NCBI GenBank assembly: GCA_022601195.1
Contig: JAHZIX010000040.1
Coordinates: forward strand, 155,020 to 219,019
Direction of reading: 5' to 3'
From: Deltaproteobacteria bacterium
Lineage (GTDB): Bacteria > Acidobacteriota > Thermoanaerobaculia > Multivoradales > JAHZIX01
DNA length: 64,000 nt
Of this stretch, positions 10,501 through 19,770 are shown in pieces (the stretch's first letter is position 1; every line of letters starts with the position of its first letter). Below the pieces are notes generated by a model. It saw nothing but the letters and a program-made list of their open reading frames with translations, did not search any database and was not told the DNA's origin. The position numbers and the translations under genes were made by a program.

Positions 10501-12828
10501 CTATCCTTCGAACCGCAGCACCACCAAAGTCATGTCATCGTGCTGAGGCGCACCACCAATAAAGGTATCCACGTCTGCCAGCACCTTATCTCGAGCCTCA
10601 GAAGCCGAGAGGCCATCAGTGCTAGCCACTATCGCCGTCAAACGATCCTCTCCGTACTCCTGCTGCTGCGAGTTCATCGCCTCCGTAAGGCCATCACTGT
10701 AGACAAAGAGAGCGTCGCCGGGTTCTAAACGTACCGATTCCTGCCCCAAGGAGCTGCCGAACAAACCACTGGCGACGGCCCCCAAAGGAAGTCCTTTGGG
10801 CCGTAGGGAAACCGTCGATTGACTCTCAAACCGACGCCACAAAGGAGGATTGTGCCCCGCTCTCACGCAATCGAGCTGCCCCGTCTCGGGATCCAGCAGG
10901 CCGTACCAGAGGGTCACGAAGGTACTCCGTTCAGTGATCTGATGAAGATCACCGTTGACCTCTCTCAAGACAGCGCCCGGATCGGTGAGACACTCTCCGG
11001 CGGCGAGCAGGGATCCTTTGGTCAGAGTCATGTACAGGGAAGCCACCATTCCTTTCCCAGACACATCCCCTACCAAGACCGCCCATTTCCCGTCTTCCGC
11101 AGGAACGAAATCATAGAGATCCCCCCCCACCTCCTGAGCGGGCCTACAGATCGCCGCCAGGCTCCAACCGGGGATCTCCGGCGGTGTCTCCGGCAGCATG
11201 CGCCGTTGGGCCTCCTGGGCCACAGTGAGTTGTGCTTTGATCCTCTCTCGCTCGGCCCTGACTCGTCTCAAGGGTCGCAACTTCTCCGCGGGAATCAGAT
11301 CCTCTGTGGCGCCGAAGGCACCAACGAGGACCCAGCGTGCGAGCCAGGGAGTTGCCAGCAGCACCGCGAAAGCAAACAGACCGGACAGGCGCAAAGGACC
11401 GGGCTGGATGATCAATGCAGCCGCTTCGGAAGCGACCCCGGAAGCCCAAACCGCTACCAGTACCGCAATCAGGTCCTGGCGGTGAAAGAGGCGATCCAGG
11501 ATCACCATCAGTAGGAGGCCGGTGAATACCAATGTAGAGGGAGGTCCCATCGCCGGCACCGTAGGGGCCATCAGTACGGCCCCCACTAGGACCCCCACGG
11601 TGCGAGCCAAGCCGGGGCGCCGGAGGACTCCATAGAGCCATGGAACTAGAAAGCCGAAAAGAGCCAAGGGGGCCAGGGACAGGCGAGGCAACAAGCAAAC
11701 CACCCCTGGAAAAGGTGCTGCCAAGGTAGATATCTCTGCACCTCGGAGCTGAAAGCTATCAAAAATCCCCAAGGCGGCGAGGACCACCGGAACGAGGGCC
11801 AGACAGAAGCCCGTGGCCACCCCTCGCCGCACCGAGTCAGTCACCACCGACCCGCCGGACTGGCCCGCCAGCAGGGATTCCAGAGGCTGCACCGTCGCCG
11901 GCAGGGCCCTTCCCACCGATGCCATTCCTGCACCGTAGAACACAGCGGCGGCGACCGCAGAAAATAACATTGGATCGAACAGCGAACCGAACACCGTTCC
12001 CACCCACCCCCCCTGCTCATGGAGCCGTTCCGGAAAGGTGAAGAAGACTCGCAGGAAAGCGAGTCCAAAAACCACCATGCCGACCCTCATGGCGCTGCCG
12101 TAGGTCAAGAAATAACGCAGGCTCTGGCCCACCAGGATCAGCACGGCACCCAGAAAGCAAAGGGTCAAAAGGTTGCCAAGGCCACTCTTGGACTGGGACC
12201 AATCGGCGGGCCGCTCCTGGACAACCGTTTCGAGCTCGAGATCCTGGACTCGCCCTTCGGAAACCGTGACGTCTACCGCCCGATCCAAGCCATCCCAAGG
12301 AGGCGAAGTATCCTGCCAGCGATATTTCCAGACTTCCTCGGCGAGCTCCTCTCGATAGGTTTCTTCGTAGAGCTCGAGTCGATCTCCCACGACAGAAGCC
12401 AGAGCTTCCCGGGCTAGCTGATCGGCGGCGGCGGCCTGGAGAGGCTGCTGAGAGCCTTCTCCGCCTCGGTGGCGAACCACCAGTAGATCACCATCCCCAC
12501 TGAGCTCGACCTCGGTCCTCCCCTCATCTTCATCTCCACGAAAGGACACCACATAGATCACCGGCGACAAACGGGTCTCCGGCTGAGAAGAATTCATCAA
12601 GAGCCGTGTCAGGTCTTGGTTTTCTCGCACCCCGATCCGAGTCGAAGCCGTCATCCCAGGCTTCCAGCCGACCCGTGAACGGGCCTCTTCGATCGCTTCA
12701 CCTCGGTCGATCTCTACCGACCAACGGGAAGCCTCGTCCCAAAACCGGGCGCCGAGAATCAATGCCAGGCAACCGGCCACTAGCAGCAAGCCACGAACCC
12801 CAGGAGAGCGCAGATCGATTCTTCTCAT
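10501..12828 (-). CDS. Membrane-anchored SpoIIE/RsbU-type serine phosphatase (complete active site)
   Basis: This 775-residue protein has an N-terminal membrane segment, an extracytoplasmic region of about 180 residues (PepSY-like in size, unassigned), roughly eight or nine further hydrophobic segments (about 215-520), a short coiled linker (RVRAERERIKAQLTVAQEAQRRMLP) and a C-terminal PP2C/SpoIIE domain. The domain has all the metal-ligand motifs: GGDLYDF, VGDVSGKGMVAS and QHDDMTLVVL. Such phosphatases dephosphorylate STAS anti-anti-sigma factors. ATG 12828 is preferred over GTG 12837: it has GAGGTGG placed properly, overlapping the stop of the upstream gene, which implies translational coupling with the degenerate paralogue at 12839-15418. 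The STAS/RsbW/RsbU operon lies just beyond, divergently. Confidence 0.85.
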   Translation of the reverse strand: MRRIDLRSPGVRGLLLVAGCLALILGARFWDEASRWSVEIDRGEAIEEARSRVGWKPGMTASTRIGVRENQDLTRLLMNSSQPETRLSPVIYVVSFRGDEDEGRTEVELSGDGDLLVVRHRGGEGSQQPLQAAAADQLAREALASVVGDRLELYEETYREELAEEVWKYRWQDTSPPWDGLDRAVDVTVSEGRVQDLELETVVQERPADWSQSKSGLGNLLTLCFLGAVLILVGQSLRYFLTYGSAMRVGMVVFGLAFLRVFFTFPERLHEQGGWVGTVFGSLFDPMLFSAVAAAVFYGAGMASVGRALPATVQPLESLLAGQSGGSVVTDSVRRGVATGFCLALVPVVLAALGIFDSFQLRGAEISTLAAPFPGVVCLLPRLSLAPLALFGFLVPWLYGVLRRPGLARTVGVLVGAVLMAPTVPAMGPPSTLVFTGLLLMVILDRLFHRQDLIAVLVAVWASGVASEAAALIIQPGPLRLSGLFAFAVLLATPWLARWVLVGAFGATEDLIPAEKLRPLRRVRAERERIKAQLTVAQEAQRRMLPETPPEIPGWSLAAICRPAQEVGGDLYDFVPAEDGKWAVLVGDVSGKGMVASLYMTLTKGSLLAAGECLTDPGAVLREVNGDLHQITERSTFVTLWYGLLDPETGQLDCVRAGHNPPLWRRFESQSTVSLRPKGLPLGAVASGLFGSSLGQESVRLEPGDALFVYSDGLTEAMNSQQQEYGEDRLTAIVASTDGLSASEARDKVLADVDTFIGGAPQHDDMTLVVLRFEG

Positions 12829-12838
12829 GACCCCCACC

Positions 12839-15418
12839 TCACGCTTCCACTCCTCGCTGGAGCCAGATCACCGTTCCAGAAGGTAGGCCCCGCTTACGAA
12901 GAATTGCCGAGAAGGAGGCCGCACTCGTCGGCGCTCCCTTTTCCACCGCCACGATCAAACGAGACTGTTCTCGAGGGGTCAGCGGCTGGCCGGGGAGGAA
13001 TAGAGCCAGAGCATCCCCGGCCTCTAGATCGACTTCACAGGGTTCAAAATCACTGGCAGGGATATCGCAGGTCGTGGCATCACCGCCAGTGCCCTCAGCA
13101 GCGCTGCCGTCAGCAGCGGTGCCAACATTGGCAGGGCCTTGGCCTCCGGCCGGTACCTCTGCTTTGGAAGGGGAGCTTCGATAGACGAGCACGACCGGCG
13201 CCTTGCGATCCACCGCCAAGACGACCTTGCTCCGAGCCGGGTCATAGACGCCATAAGCCAGACGAATCTCGTCCGGGTCGAGCACCAACTCCTGGAGTCG
13301 CTGGCTCAACCGCAGAGTGACTTCCTGGGGAGTCAATCCCCGCCGGCTATAGGAGGTCAGGAAGCCCTTGGCGAGGGTCAAACGTTGGGCAGCGGCCAGG
13401 CCATGGTGGCCAAAATCTGCCACGACAAAAGCGGTATCCCCCCGTTCCAAGGGAAAGAAATCGAAATAGTCTCCTTCCGAATCCGCTCCGGGAGCACTGG
13501 CGACGGTCCATAGCGCTCCCTCCACTTGCGGAGGATTCTGCGGCAGCATGCGTGCTCTGGCCTGCTGGGCAGCGGTCATCTCCGCACTCAAAGCCATCCG
13601 CTCCAGAATGTTGCGAGCGTAGCCGGGGCGCACTTCCTCCACGGATATCTCTCGCCCGAAAGCCCACAACAGACCTGCCGCCACCAACACCAAGGCCAAA
13701 CCGGATCCCGCCACCATGGCGGACTCTCGCAGACCCTCGGCGGGTTGGTGGAGAAAGTAGAGTGCATTGAGAGAAAAGTACGACAGCATGAAACTCACCG
13801 CAGCGGTGAGAAAATCAAACACGAAAAAGGGCACCAGAAAGGCCGCGGTCCAGACTCCTGCCGCCACCAAACTGGAGCTCATGGGCCAATGGCCCGAGGC
13901 AGCCGGAGTCAAAATGCAAGTCATCCACAAGATGGCTACGAGAACGGGAAGGGTGCGCGCTCGGGAACGGGTCCAACGCCGCAACAGGGACAGGGGAGCC
14001 AGGAGGCCAAGAGTAGAATATGGGATCAATAGAGCAGCCGCCTGGGCGAGAGAGAACTGCCATGGGTGATTTCGCAAGAAAAGCCCCACCATCATGTCCG
14101 GTCCAGCTTCCGGCCGACCCGACCAGGGAGCTAGCGAGACGACCCAGAGCAGCATCACCCAGGCGGCGCAAGCCGCTCCCGTCAGCACCGCCCGCCCTAG
14201 GTTCCGGCTCCACCAGCGACCGGCCAGCAAGGCATCCAAAGAAACCAGTTTGACGGCGAAAATCTGCCGCACATCCCCTTCGCAGCCAGACCACACCGCT
14301 CCCAACACCAATCCCAAGGGCATGAGGAACAAACCGACCCCAACGGCCGCCAAGGCACTAGCTCCTGCACCTTCCACGGGACCTTCTCCCAGATTCATGA
14401 CCCCTTCACCAGCTAGCAAATAGAAAAGCGTCAGGCCTGCTAGGACCGACACCAACAGACCGATGGAGAGGGTGCGCCAATGAGAGACTTCGCTTTCTTG
14501 AAGGCGACTCCAATAACGCCAAAGCCCCCAAAACAGGGAAATGAGGCTCACCCCGAGCAGTAGGAAGACGGCGACGATCTGAATCGCTATGCTGGCGTCA
14601 CTTCGCCCCAACGAAGGGACATCCGGTCCCTCTTTGAGGGAAGCGTCCACGGAGAAGGCAACCACTCTGCCCCCCTCCACGGTCAGTTTGGGCTCCAGGT
14701 CGACCTCCGGCAGGAGAGGAGCGAGATCTCGGTAACGCCAATCGGAAGCAGCCGGCTTGGCGGCTTCCAAAGGGATCTCGACAGCAGCCTCTGGAGAGAC
14801 TTCCGAGGTATCAGCTTCGGCATCCCCGGACTCCGGCGGGTTCTCCGGCAAGGATTCCGATGAAGCTACGGAGGAGTCTGAAGAAGCTTCTCCGGTCTCT
14901 GCCTCTCGGCCGTCGGCAAGCTGCCAACGCTCGTCGCTCTCCCCTCCCAAGCGATCTCGCAGGGTCCGGCGGGCAACCGCCTCCGGAGAGGACTCCGTGG
15001 GCTCCGCTCCTCGATCGATCAGGCCCCGGAAGTCCCAGGCCACCGGCGAGCCGTCCGGAGCCAGCTGAACTTCGAGGTTAGAACCGCCCTTTATCGCATC
15101 CAGCAAAACTCGAAACGAAACAGGAGGTGCCCAACGGCGAATCTCTTCGACCGCATTCCGATGGCTCTGCTGGCGCAGCCGCAGGAAACGCTCGATGCCT
15201 TCCTGGCGCTCTACCTCGACCCGGCTATTCCAGCCCTCCGTGGCAATTCCCTGGTCGGCAGCAAAGTCACGGGCCAAAGAGACTGCCAAGTCGCTGTCCA
15301 TGGCCAGCCCGAAGCGCGCCCGGGAATCCACCGCCGGTAATAACCACGCGGCCAGGCCCAGAGCGACGGGGGCCAGACATAAAAAGGCCTTGCGGATCTG
15401 TTGCGGCTCGAATCTCAA
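12839..15418 (-). CDS. Membrane-anchored SpoIIE-like protein with degenerate phosphatase domain
   Basis: This 859-residue paralogue of its downstream neighbour has an N-terminal membrane helix, an extracytoplasmic region with an acidic Ser/Glu-rich linker (about 175-240), several hydrophobic segments (about 280-590) and a C-terminal SpoIIE-like domain beginning TAAQQARARMLPQNPP. The metal-site motifs are eroded: GGDYYD is EGDYFDF, DVSGKG is DFGHHG, and the terminal DD(I/M)TL motif is replaced by PSGTVIWLQ. It is probably a pseudo-phosphatase, perhaps acting as sensor or scaffold for its partner. The start is TTG at 15418, with AGGAA about 10 nt upstream. Its stop overlaps the ribosome-binding site of the active phosphatase gene. 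It diverges from the STAS operon across about 127 bp. Confidence 0.8.
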   Translation of the reverse strand: MRFEPQQIRKAFLCLAPVALGLAAWLLPAVDSRARFGLAMDSDLAVSLARDFAADQGIATEGWNSRVEVERQEGIERFLRLRQQSHRNAVEEIRRWAPPVSFRVLLDAIKGGSNLEVQLAPDGSPVAWDFRGLIDRGAEPTESSPEAVARRTLRDRLGGESDERWQLADGREAETGEASSDSSVASSESLPENPPESGDAEADTSEVSPEAAVEIPLEAAKPAASDWRYRDLAPLLPEVDLEPKLTVEGGRVVAFSVDASLKEGPDVPSLGRSDASIAIQIVAVFLLLGVSLISLFWGLWRYWSRLQESEVSHWRTLSIGLLVSVLAGLTLFYLLAGEGVMNLGEGPVEGAGASALAAVGVGLFLMPLGLVLGAVWSGCEGDVRQIFAVKLVSLDALLAGRWWSRNLGRAVLTGAACAAWVMLLWVVSLAPWSGRPEAGPDMMVGLFLRNHPWQFSLAQAAALLIPYSTLGLLAPLSLLRRWTRSRARTLPVLVAILWMTCILTPAASGHWPMSSSLVAAGVWTAAFLVPFFVFDFLTAAVSFMLSYFSLNALYFLHQPAEGLRESAMVAGSGLALVLVAAGLLWAFGREISVEEVRPGYARNILERMALSAEMTAAQQARARMLPQNPPQVEGALWTVASAPGADSEGDYFDFFPLERGDTAFVVADFGHHGLAAAQRLTLAKGFLTSYSRRGLTPQEVTLRLSQRLQELVLDPDEIRLAYGVYDPARSKVVLAVDRKAPVVLVYRSSPSKAEVPAGGQGPANVGTAADGSAAEGTGGDATTCDIPASDFEPCEVDLEAGDALALFLPGQPLTPREQSRLIVAVEKGAPTSAASFSAILRKRGLPSGTVIWLQRGVEA

Positions 15419-15545
15419 TATTTCGTTTCCTAAGAAGTGGTGCCTTCATTCTATGGGACGAGACAACTCTACCCTTTGTTTCACAATTGGTCGCCGACGC
15501 GATACCCTCGAAGGGTTACTAGAAAATCGACCCCGGAGGCCCTTG

Positions 15546-15917
15546 ATGGCGAATGAATTTTCCGTTACCCGCTCCACAGAAGGAGAGATCACTCTCCTGG
15601 CTCTGGAAGGATTCCTGGACGCCCACACCGCCCCGGACTTCGAGGCGGCGGTGCAACAGGAAATCGATGCCGGCCATACTCACCTAATCGTCGATGCCCA
15701 GGAATTGACCTACATCTCGTCCGCGGGGTTGGGGGTTTTCATGGGGTTCATCGAGGAGGTGCGAGAAGCAGGGGGGGATCTCAAGATCTGCGGTCTCCAG
15801 CCCTCGGTGCGCGAGGTCTTCGATCTCCTCGGCTTCGACGCCCTCTTCGATATCGAAGCGGATAGAGCGTCGGCCACCGCCCGATTCTCAGAGACGCCCT
15901 CTGGAGGAACGAGCTGA
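15546..15917 (+). CDS. STAS-domain anti-anti-sigma factor (RsbV/SpoIIAA type)
   Basis: This 123-residue single STAS domain contains the phospho-acceptor region LIVDAQELTYISSAGLGVFMGF; the conserved serine lies in the ISSAGLG motif. A second STAS hallmark is GGDLKICGLQPSVREVFDLLGF. The unphosphorylated protein would bind the adjacent RsbW-like kinase and free its sigma or other target; phosphorylation reverses this. The start at 15546 is fixed by GGAGG (15535-15539) with a 6-nt gap; longer readings begin inside the divergent gene. It is the first gene of a three-gene operon (STAS, kinase, phosphatase) with 2-bp and -4-bp junctions. The promoter must lie in the 127 bp shared with the opposite-strand SpoIIE-like genes. 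Confidence 0.93.
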   Translation: MANEFSVTRSTEGEITLLALEGFLDAHTAPDFEAAVQQEIDAGHTHLIVDAQELTYISSAGLGVFMGFIEEVREAGGDLKICGLQPSVREVFDLLGFDALFDIEADRASATARFSETPSGGTS

Positions 15918-15919
15918 TC

Positions 15920-16357
15920 ATGAAGACCTTGGAACAGAGTTTCAGCCTCCATGTACCCTCCTCCACCCAGAATCTGGTCATGATCCGGGAGTTCATCGGT
16001 CGGGTCGGCGAACAGGCCGGCCTCGCCGATGGGGACCGCAACAAATTGGAATTGGCAGTGGACGAGGCCTGCTGCAACGTTATCGAGCACGCCTACGGCA
16101 ATGATGCCCGCAAAGAGGTCACCGTGAGGGCCCATTTCGATGCCGATCTTCTACGCATCTCCGTGATCGATACGGGGGTTGGTTTCGAGCCCTCTGCCGT
16201 CGAGCAGCCGGAATTGGGCGAGTTGATTCGCCAACGACGCCACGGCGGCCTGGGAATGCGACTGATCCAGAAGTTGATGGACGAAGTGCGCTACGAGATC
16301 GAGCCCGGCAAGAAGAACGAGCTCACCATGGTCAAGCGAGTCCGCCCTAGCGAATGA
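15920..16357 (+). CDS. RsbW/SpoIIAB-type anti-sigma serine kinase
   Basis: This 145-residue GHKL ATPase of the HATPase_c_2 type has the N box ELAVDEACCNVIEHAYG (about 42-58), the G1 box DTGVGFEP and the G2 box GGLGMRLIQKLMDEV. In the family these proteins bind a sigma factor (or another target) and phosphorylate a STAS antagonist. It starts 2 bp after the STAS stop, and its own stop overlaps the next start (ATGA, 16354-16357), so all three products are probably made in fixed ratio. No sigma factor gene lies within the window, so the output is elsewhere or is not a sigma factor. Confidence 0.93.
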   Translation: MKTLEQSFSLHVPSSTQNLVMIREFIGRVGEQAGLADGDRNKLELAVDEACCNVIEHAYGNDARKEVTVRAHFDADLLRISVIDTGVGFEPSAVEQPELGELIRQRRHGGLGMRLIQKLMDEVRYEIEPGKKNELTMVKRVRPSE

Positions 16358-18048
16358 CCAACCCCAGCACCCTGCAGGGCTCCCATGCCGGCAGCCTCGA
16401 AGCTCTACTGGAGAATGCCCGCCTCCTCCACGGTTCCCTGGAGTTGGAAGCTCTCCTCAAATCCCTGCTGCGATCGGTCATGGGCAAGCTGGTGGTCAGC
16501 CGAGGCCTGATTGCTCTGGAAGATTTGAGCACTGAGGGGACTCAGTGCCACGTGGTGGTCAGTCGGGGTTTTCGAGAGCTTCCCCAAGGTTGCCTCTTCG
16601 ACCCGGAGCAGCAACACAAGGGTATCGCTCGCATCCTGACCATTGGAGATCCTCACAAGCCGACGGGGCACCTGGCCCTCGGAAAACCTCTTCGCGGCGA
16701 GCTGGGCCCCCAGGAGATCGAGTTCCTCGAAGCGCTGCTGGGAATCGCTTCTAGCGCCATCGAGAACGCTCGTTCTCACCAACGCAGCCAGGATCTCAAT
16801 CGCCAACTAGACCGCCGAGTCCAACAACTTCGGGCGCTACTGGACCTGGTCCGTAGCCTTACCTCGAGCCTCGAACCGCAGCAGGTAGCGCAAATCCTAG
16901 GCCTCACTCTGGCCGGCCAGTGGCTGGTTCGGCGCTATGCCGTGATCGCCTGGAAAGAGGGTCATGCTTCGGCTGAGAAGCGCAAAGGCATGAGCTCCAT
17001 CGCCATCGAAGAGCTCGCCTCAGAGCTCGAGGAAGTAGCTCAACCCCAAGCCGTTGAGCAGCTCTCCCCCGGTCCTCTGCGTCAAGCACTGGAAGACAAC
17101 CAGGCGGTGGTCGTCGTTCCTTTGGTCTCTGCCGATCGCGCCATCGGTCTGGTGGCTCTGGGACAGCCGGCGGGGAATCGTAGTTTCGAGGCAGAAGACT
17201 TGGAGTTCTGTGCCGGTCTCGCTGCCCAGGCTGTGGTGGCCTTCGAAAACGCCTGGTACTTCGCCGAAACGGTGGAACAGAAGAAACTGGAACGGGACCT
17301 AGCCCTCGCGGGGGAGATTCAGCAACGCCTCTTCCCCTCGAGCCTTCCCCAACCGAATGGATTCCAGGTCGCTGCCCACAACCGCCCAGCTCTCCAAGTC
17401 GGGGGCGACTATTACGACGCCCTCCCTATAGGAGAAACCGCTCCTGGAGATGCCGAAGACGGTTCGGCTTCCGGACACTACCTGCTTTGCGTTGCCGACG
17501 TCTCCGGCAAAGGGGTCGCCGCATCTCTGCTGATGAGCACCATCCAGGCGACCCTCAGAGCCTTGCTGTGCCCAGAGATCGGCCTGGCGGAGCTCGTCTC
17601 CCGCACCAGTGCTCTGGTTTTCGCCACCACCCCAGCCAGCAAGTACGCCACGGCCTTCTTCCTCGTCTTCAATCCCGAAGACGGCAGCTGCCGCTACGTT
17701 AACGCCGGCCACAACGAAGGCTTGGTGGTTCGCAAAGACGGCACCGTCGAGGCCCTCCTCCCTGGAGGCCTACCCGTGGGACTATTTGGCGGAGGCAGCT
17801 ACCAAGAAGGAGAATTCTCCCTCCAGCCCGGTGACTTCGTCGCCCTCTACTCCGACGGCGTCAACGAAGCCAACAACGCCGAAGAGGAAGAATGGGAAAT
17901 GGACCGCTTCAAAGCCGCGCTACTGCGATTGGCCGACGGCACCGCCGATGAGATCGTCCAAGGAACCTTCGCCGAGGTCGACGCCTTTGCCGCAGGGGCG
18001 GCGCAATACGATGACATCACGTTATTGGTGTTGAAGAGGGATGGGTGA
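16354..18048 (+). CDS. GAF-GAF-SpoIIE (RsbU-type) protein phosphatase
   Basis: This 564-residue soluble protein has two GAF-like sensory domains (about 10-150 and 165-310; the second ends VALGQPAGNRSFEAEDLEFCAGLAAQAVVAFENA), a short signalling helix (EQKKLERDLALAGEIQQRLFP) and a C-terminal SpoIIE/PP2C domain with GGDYYD, VADVSGKGVAASLLM and QYDDITLLVL intact. It should dephosphorylate the STAS protein encoded two genes upstream, in response to an unknown ligand or state of the GAF domains. Its start overlaps the kinase stop by 4 nt. It differs from the two minus-strand SpoIIE proteins in being cytosolic with GAF input, so the same switch may read both membrane and cytosolic cues. Confidence 0.93.
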   Translation: MTNPSTLQGSHAGSLEALLENARLLHGSLELEALLKSLLRSVMGKLVVSRGLIALEDLSTEGTQCHVVVSRGFRELPQGCLFDPEQQHKGIARILTIGDPHKPTGHLALGKPLRGELGPQEIEFLEALLGIASSAIENARSHQRSQDLNRQLDRRVQQLRALLDLVRSLTSSLEPQQVAQILGLTLAGQWLVRRYAVIAWKEGHASAEKRKGMSSIAIEELASELEEVAQPQAVEQLSPGPLRQALEDNQAVVVVPLVSADRAIGLVALGQPAGNRSFEAEDLEFCAGLAAQAVVAFENAWYFAETVEQKKLERDLALAGEIQQRLFPSSLPQPNGFQVAAHNRPALQVGGDYYDALPIGETAPGDAEDGSASGHYLLCVADVSGKGVAASLLMSTIQATLRALLCPEIGLAELVSRTSALVFATTPASKYATAFFLVFNPEDGSCRYVNAGHNEGLVVRKDGTVEALLPGGLPVGLFGGGSYQEGEFSLQPGDFVALYSDGVNEANNAEEEEWEMDRFKAALLRLADGTADEIVQGTFAEVDAFAAGAAQYDDITLLVLKRDG

Positions 18049-18159
18049 GCATTCTCCACAAGGACGGTGCCCAACGACCGGCTTTCGTCCCTGCAACAGG
18101 AGAGAACGAACCTCCTTCAAGAAGGGTGACCCTGAAGAGCATCTGAGAATCTCGATCAG

Positions 18160-18615
18160 ATGAGCAAGTCAAGAATCGTGATCATTGTCATCTGGACGGT
18201 TTTCATTGCCGATGCCCTACGGCAAGGCATCGAAATGCCCTCATCCAATATCGTCGATTTCTTCCCGGCAGACTTGGCTCCCCCACTTACTCTAGCCATT
18301 CCCTTCCTATTGTTCACATTCTTCCTCTGTGCTGCATTCTTCCAGCGAAAAAAACGTCTCAACCTTGGATCTCTAACCGGCTTCTTCGACAAGAGATTCG
18401 GCCCTGCCGCCACCCAATCTTTCCTAACAAGACTACGCCCATTTTCGCTCCTGACGGTCTTCTTCCTAGTCTTGGGATCGAGCGGCATGATTTCGACCTA
18501 TTCTTCCAAACCAGCACCCATGGCCTTCGTGATCAGTAGCTTCTTCTTGTCAAGCGGGCTAGGTCTTTTGTGCGCCCTTCTGTTGAGCCTAAAGTTCCCA
18601 CCTAGACTCAATTAG
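18160..18615 (+). CDS. Small membrane protein, unknown
   Basis: This 151-residue protein has about four hydrophobic segments: IVIIVIWTVFIADAL, LTLAIPFLLFTFFLCAAFF, FSLLTVFFLVLGSSG, and the terminal FVISSFFLSSGLGLLCALLLSL. I do not recognise a family. It starts the 18-31 kb stretch of small plus-strand single genes and is followed by 708 bp without a gene, in which the first palindromic repeat element lies. No clear Shine-Dalgarno sequence precedes the ATG. Confidence 0.55.
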   Translation: MSKSRIVIIVIWTVFIADALRQGIEMPSSNIVDFFPADLAPPLTLAIPFLLFTFFLCAAFFQRKKRLNLGSLTGFFDKRFGPAATQSFLTRLRPFSLLTVFFLVLGSSGMISTYSSKPAPMAFVISSFFLSSGLGLLCALLLSLKFPPRLN

Positions 18616-19323
18616 ATGGACTGGGTGAGTGAAAACCGTCGAGAAACGACTCCGCTGATCCTCTGGCAGGGAAAGACCCAAGGAAGAAGGTAGCGACGAC
18701 GAAATCACTGCGCCCGGATGCCAAGTCCGTTCAAGCGGCTCTCATCTCGTGGGCCTATTCGATCAGCAGGCGCGGCGCGGAGCTATCCCTTCCTTCTCAC
18801 CAATTTTCTGCTGCGGCCCCGTATCTACCGGGATCTCCGGCGTCAGAAGGCGATCCTGCTCCTCGACAGAGCGTCACTATGCCTGCGGCGCAGAAATCAC
18901 CTTCTTCCTTGGATCTCCCGGCATCTCCAGTGCCTCGAGACGAATTCGGTGAGAAGGAACGGCTAGAGAATCCCACTCGCTCCTAGCCAAAGGGGAGATT
19001 CCCCTGAGCTTGTAGGCCTATGCCCGAGGAAAACCAGTGCCACAGGAGAGGTTGTCAGCATGGAGAGCAGAGGGAATCGGCGACCGAGATGAAGACTCCT
19101 CCGTCCTTGAGAAGCACCCACCAGCTGGCACCGCCATTGACACCAATATTCATCCTGGATAACCTGCTCTAAGTTACTGAAGCAAAAAAGACAACGGCGC
19201 TTGGCAACCGGCCGGCTACTGCAAACAGGTCGACGACAACGGCTCGAAGAAGGTTCGCCGCCGGCCTTGCAGAAACGATTCCCATACCCGTAACGTCGCT
19301 GAATCTACCGAAGGAGCAAAGTC
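18616..19323. other. Gene-poor interval carrying palindromic element A
   Basis: In these 708 bp I find no credible gene; the open frames present have no family resemblance and overlap the repeat. The recognisable content is repeat element A (18792-18957) with perfect 10-bp terminal inverted repeats. The last 20 bp contain GAAGGAG, the ribosome-binding site of the next gene. Confidence 0.55.
18792..18957 (+). repeat. Palindromic intergenic repeat element, copy A
   Basis: This 166-bp element is bounded by perfect 10-bp inverted repeats CCTTCTCACC (18792-18801) and GGTGAGAAGG (18948-18957). The inner halves are also imperfectly complementary: a run ending GAAGGCGATCCTGC on one arm matches GAAGGTGATTTCTGC read from the other. 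The whole could therefore fold as a long imperfect hairpin. Copy B (20921-21082) is similar along its whole length, about two-thirds identical by eye. Parts recur as C (29900-29991) and D (31105-31156), always in this orientation and always downstream of a plus-strand gene. Confidence 0.65.
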
Positions 19324-19770
19324 ATGCGTGTCCTACTGCCGATTGTGCTAGTCGCCCTGTCATTTCTGGCTAGCGGGTCTCTAAAGGCTGATCAGGATCA
19401 AGGCTCAAGCCCAGCAAAGAGCACCATGCAGACTTACTACCTAGAAATCGTTACCAAGGAGGTCGATGAGGTATGCGCTCTTTACGCCGCGACCCACGGA
19501 GTGACCTTCGGCGAACCCGATGCCCGACTCGGCAACGCGCGCACAGCGGCTCTAGCGGGAGGGGGTCTGGTCGGGGTGCGGGCACCCCTGCGCGATTCTG
19601 AGGATCCAGTGGTCCGGCCTTACTGGCTCGTGGACGATATCGAATCCGCCGTCGCAGCAGCCGTAGATGCCGGCGCAGAACTTGCTCATCCTCCCTTGGA
19701 GATCCCTGGCATCGGTACCTTTGCCATCTATATCCAGGGAGGCATCCAACATGCCCTGTGGCAGCAGTAA
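19324..19770 (+). CDS. Secreted VOC (glyoxalase-fold) protein
   Basis: This 148-residue protein has a signal peptide (VLLPIVLVALSFLASGSLKA) followed by one VOC-superfamily repeat pair: YYLEIVTKEVDEVCALYAATHGVTFG, then WLVDDIESAVAAAVDAGAELAHPPLEIPGIGTFAIYIQGGIQHALWQQ. The layout matches the half-barrels of glyoxalase/bleomycin-resistance-like proteins; many members of this subtype end with GG-x-x-xxLW(Q/E). An exported VOC protein is uncommon, since most are cytosolic. GAAGGAG lies about 9 nt before the ATG. No enzymatic reaction can be assigned. Confidence 0.75.
   Translation: MRVLLPIVLVALSFLASGSLKADQDQGSSPAKSTMQTYYLEIVTKEVDEVCALYAATHGVTFGEPDARLGNARTAALAGGGLVGVRAPLRDSEDPVVRPYWLVDDIESAVAAAVDAGAELAHPPLEIPGIGTFAIYIQGGIQHALWQQ

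Noticed and set aside
18718..18966. Short plus-strand open frames across repeat element A
   Set aside because: They coincide with the repeat, differ in frame from those in copy B, and have no family resemblance; they are most likely by-products of the repeat.
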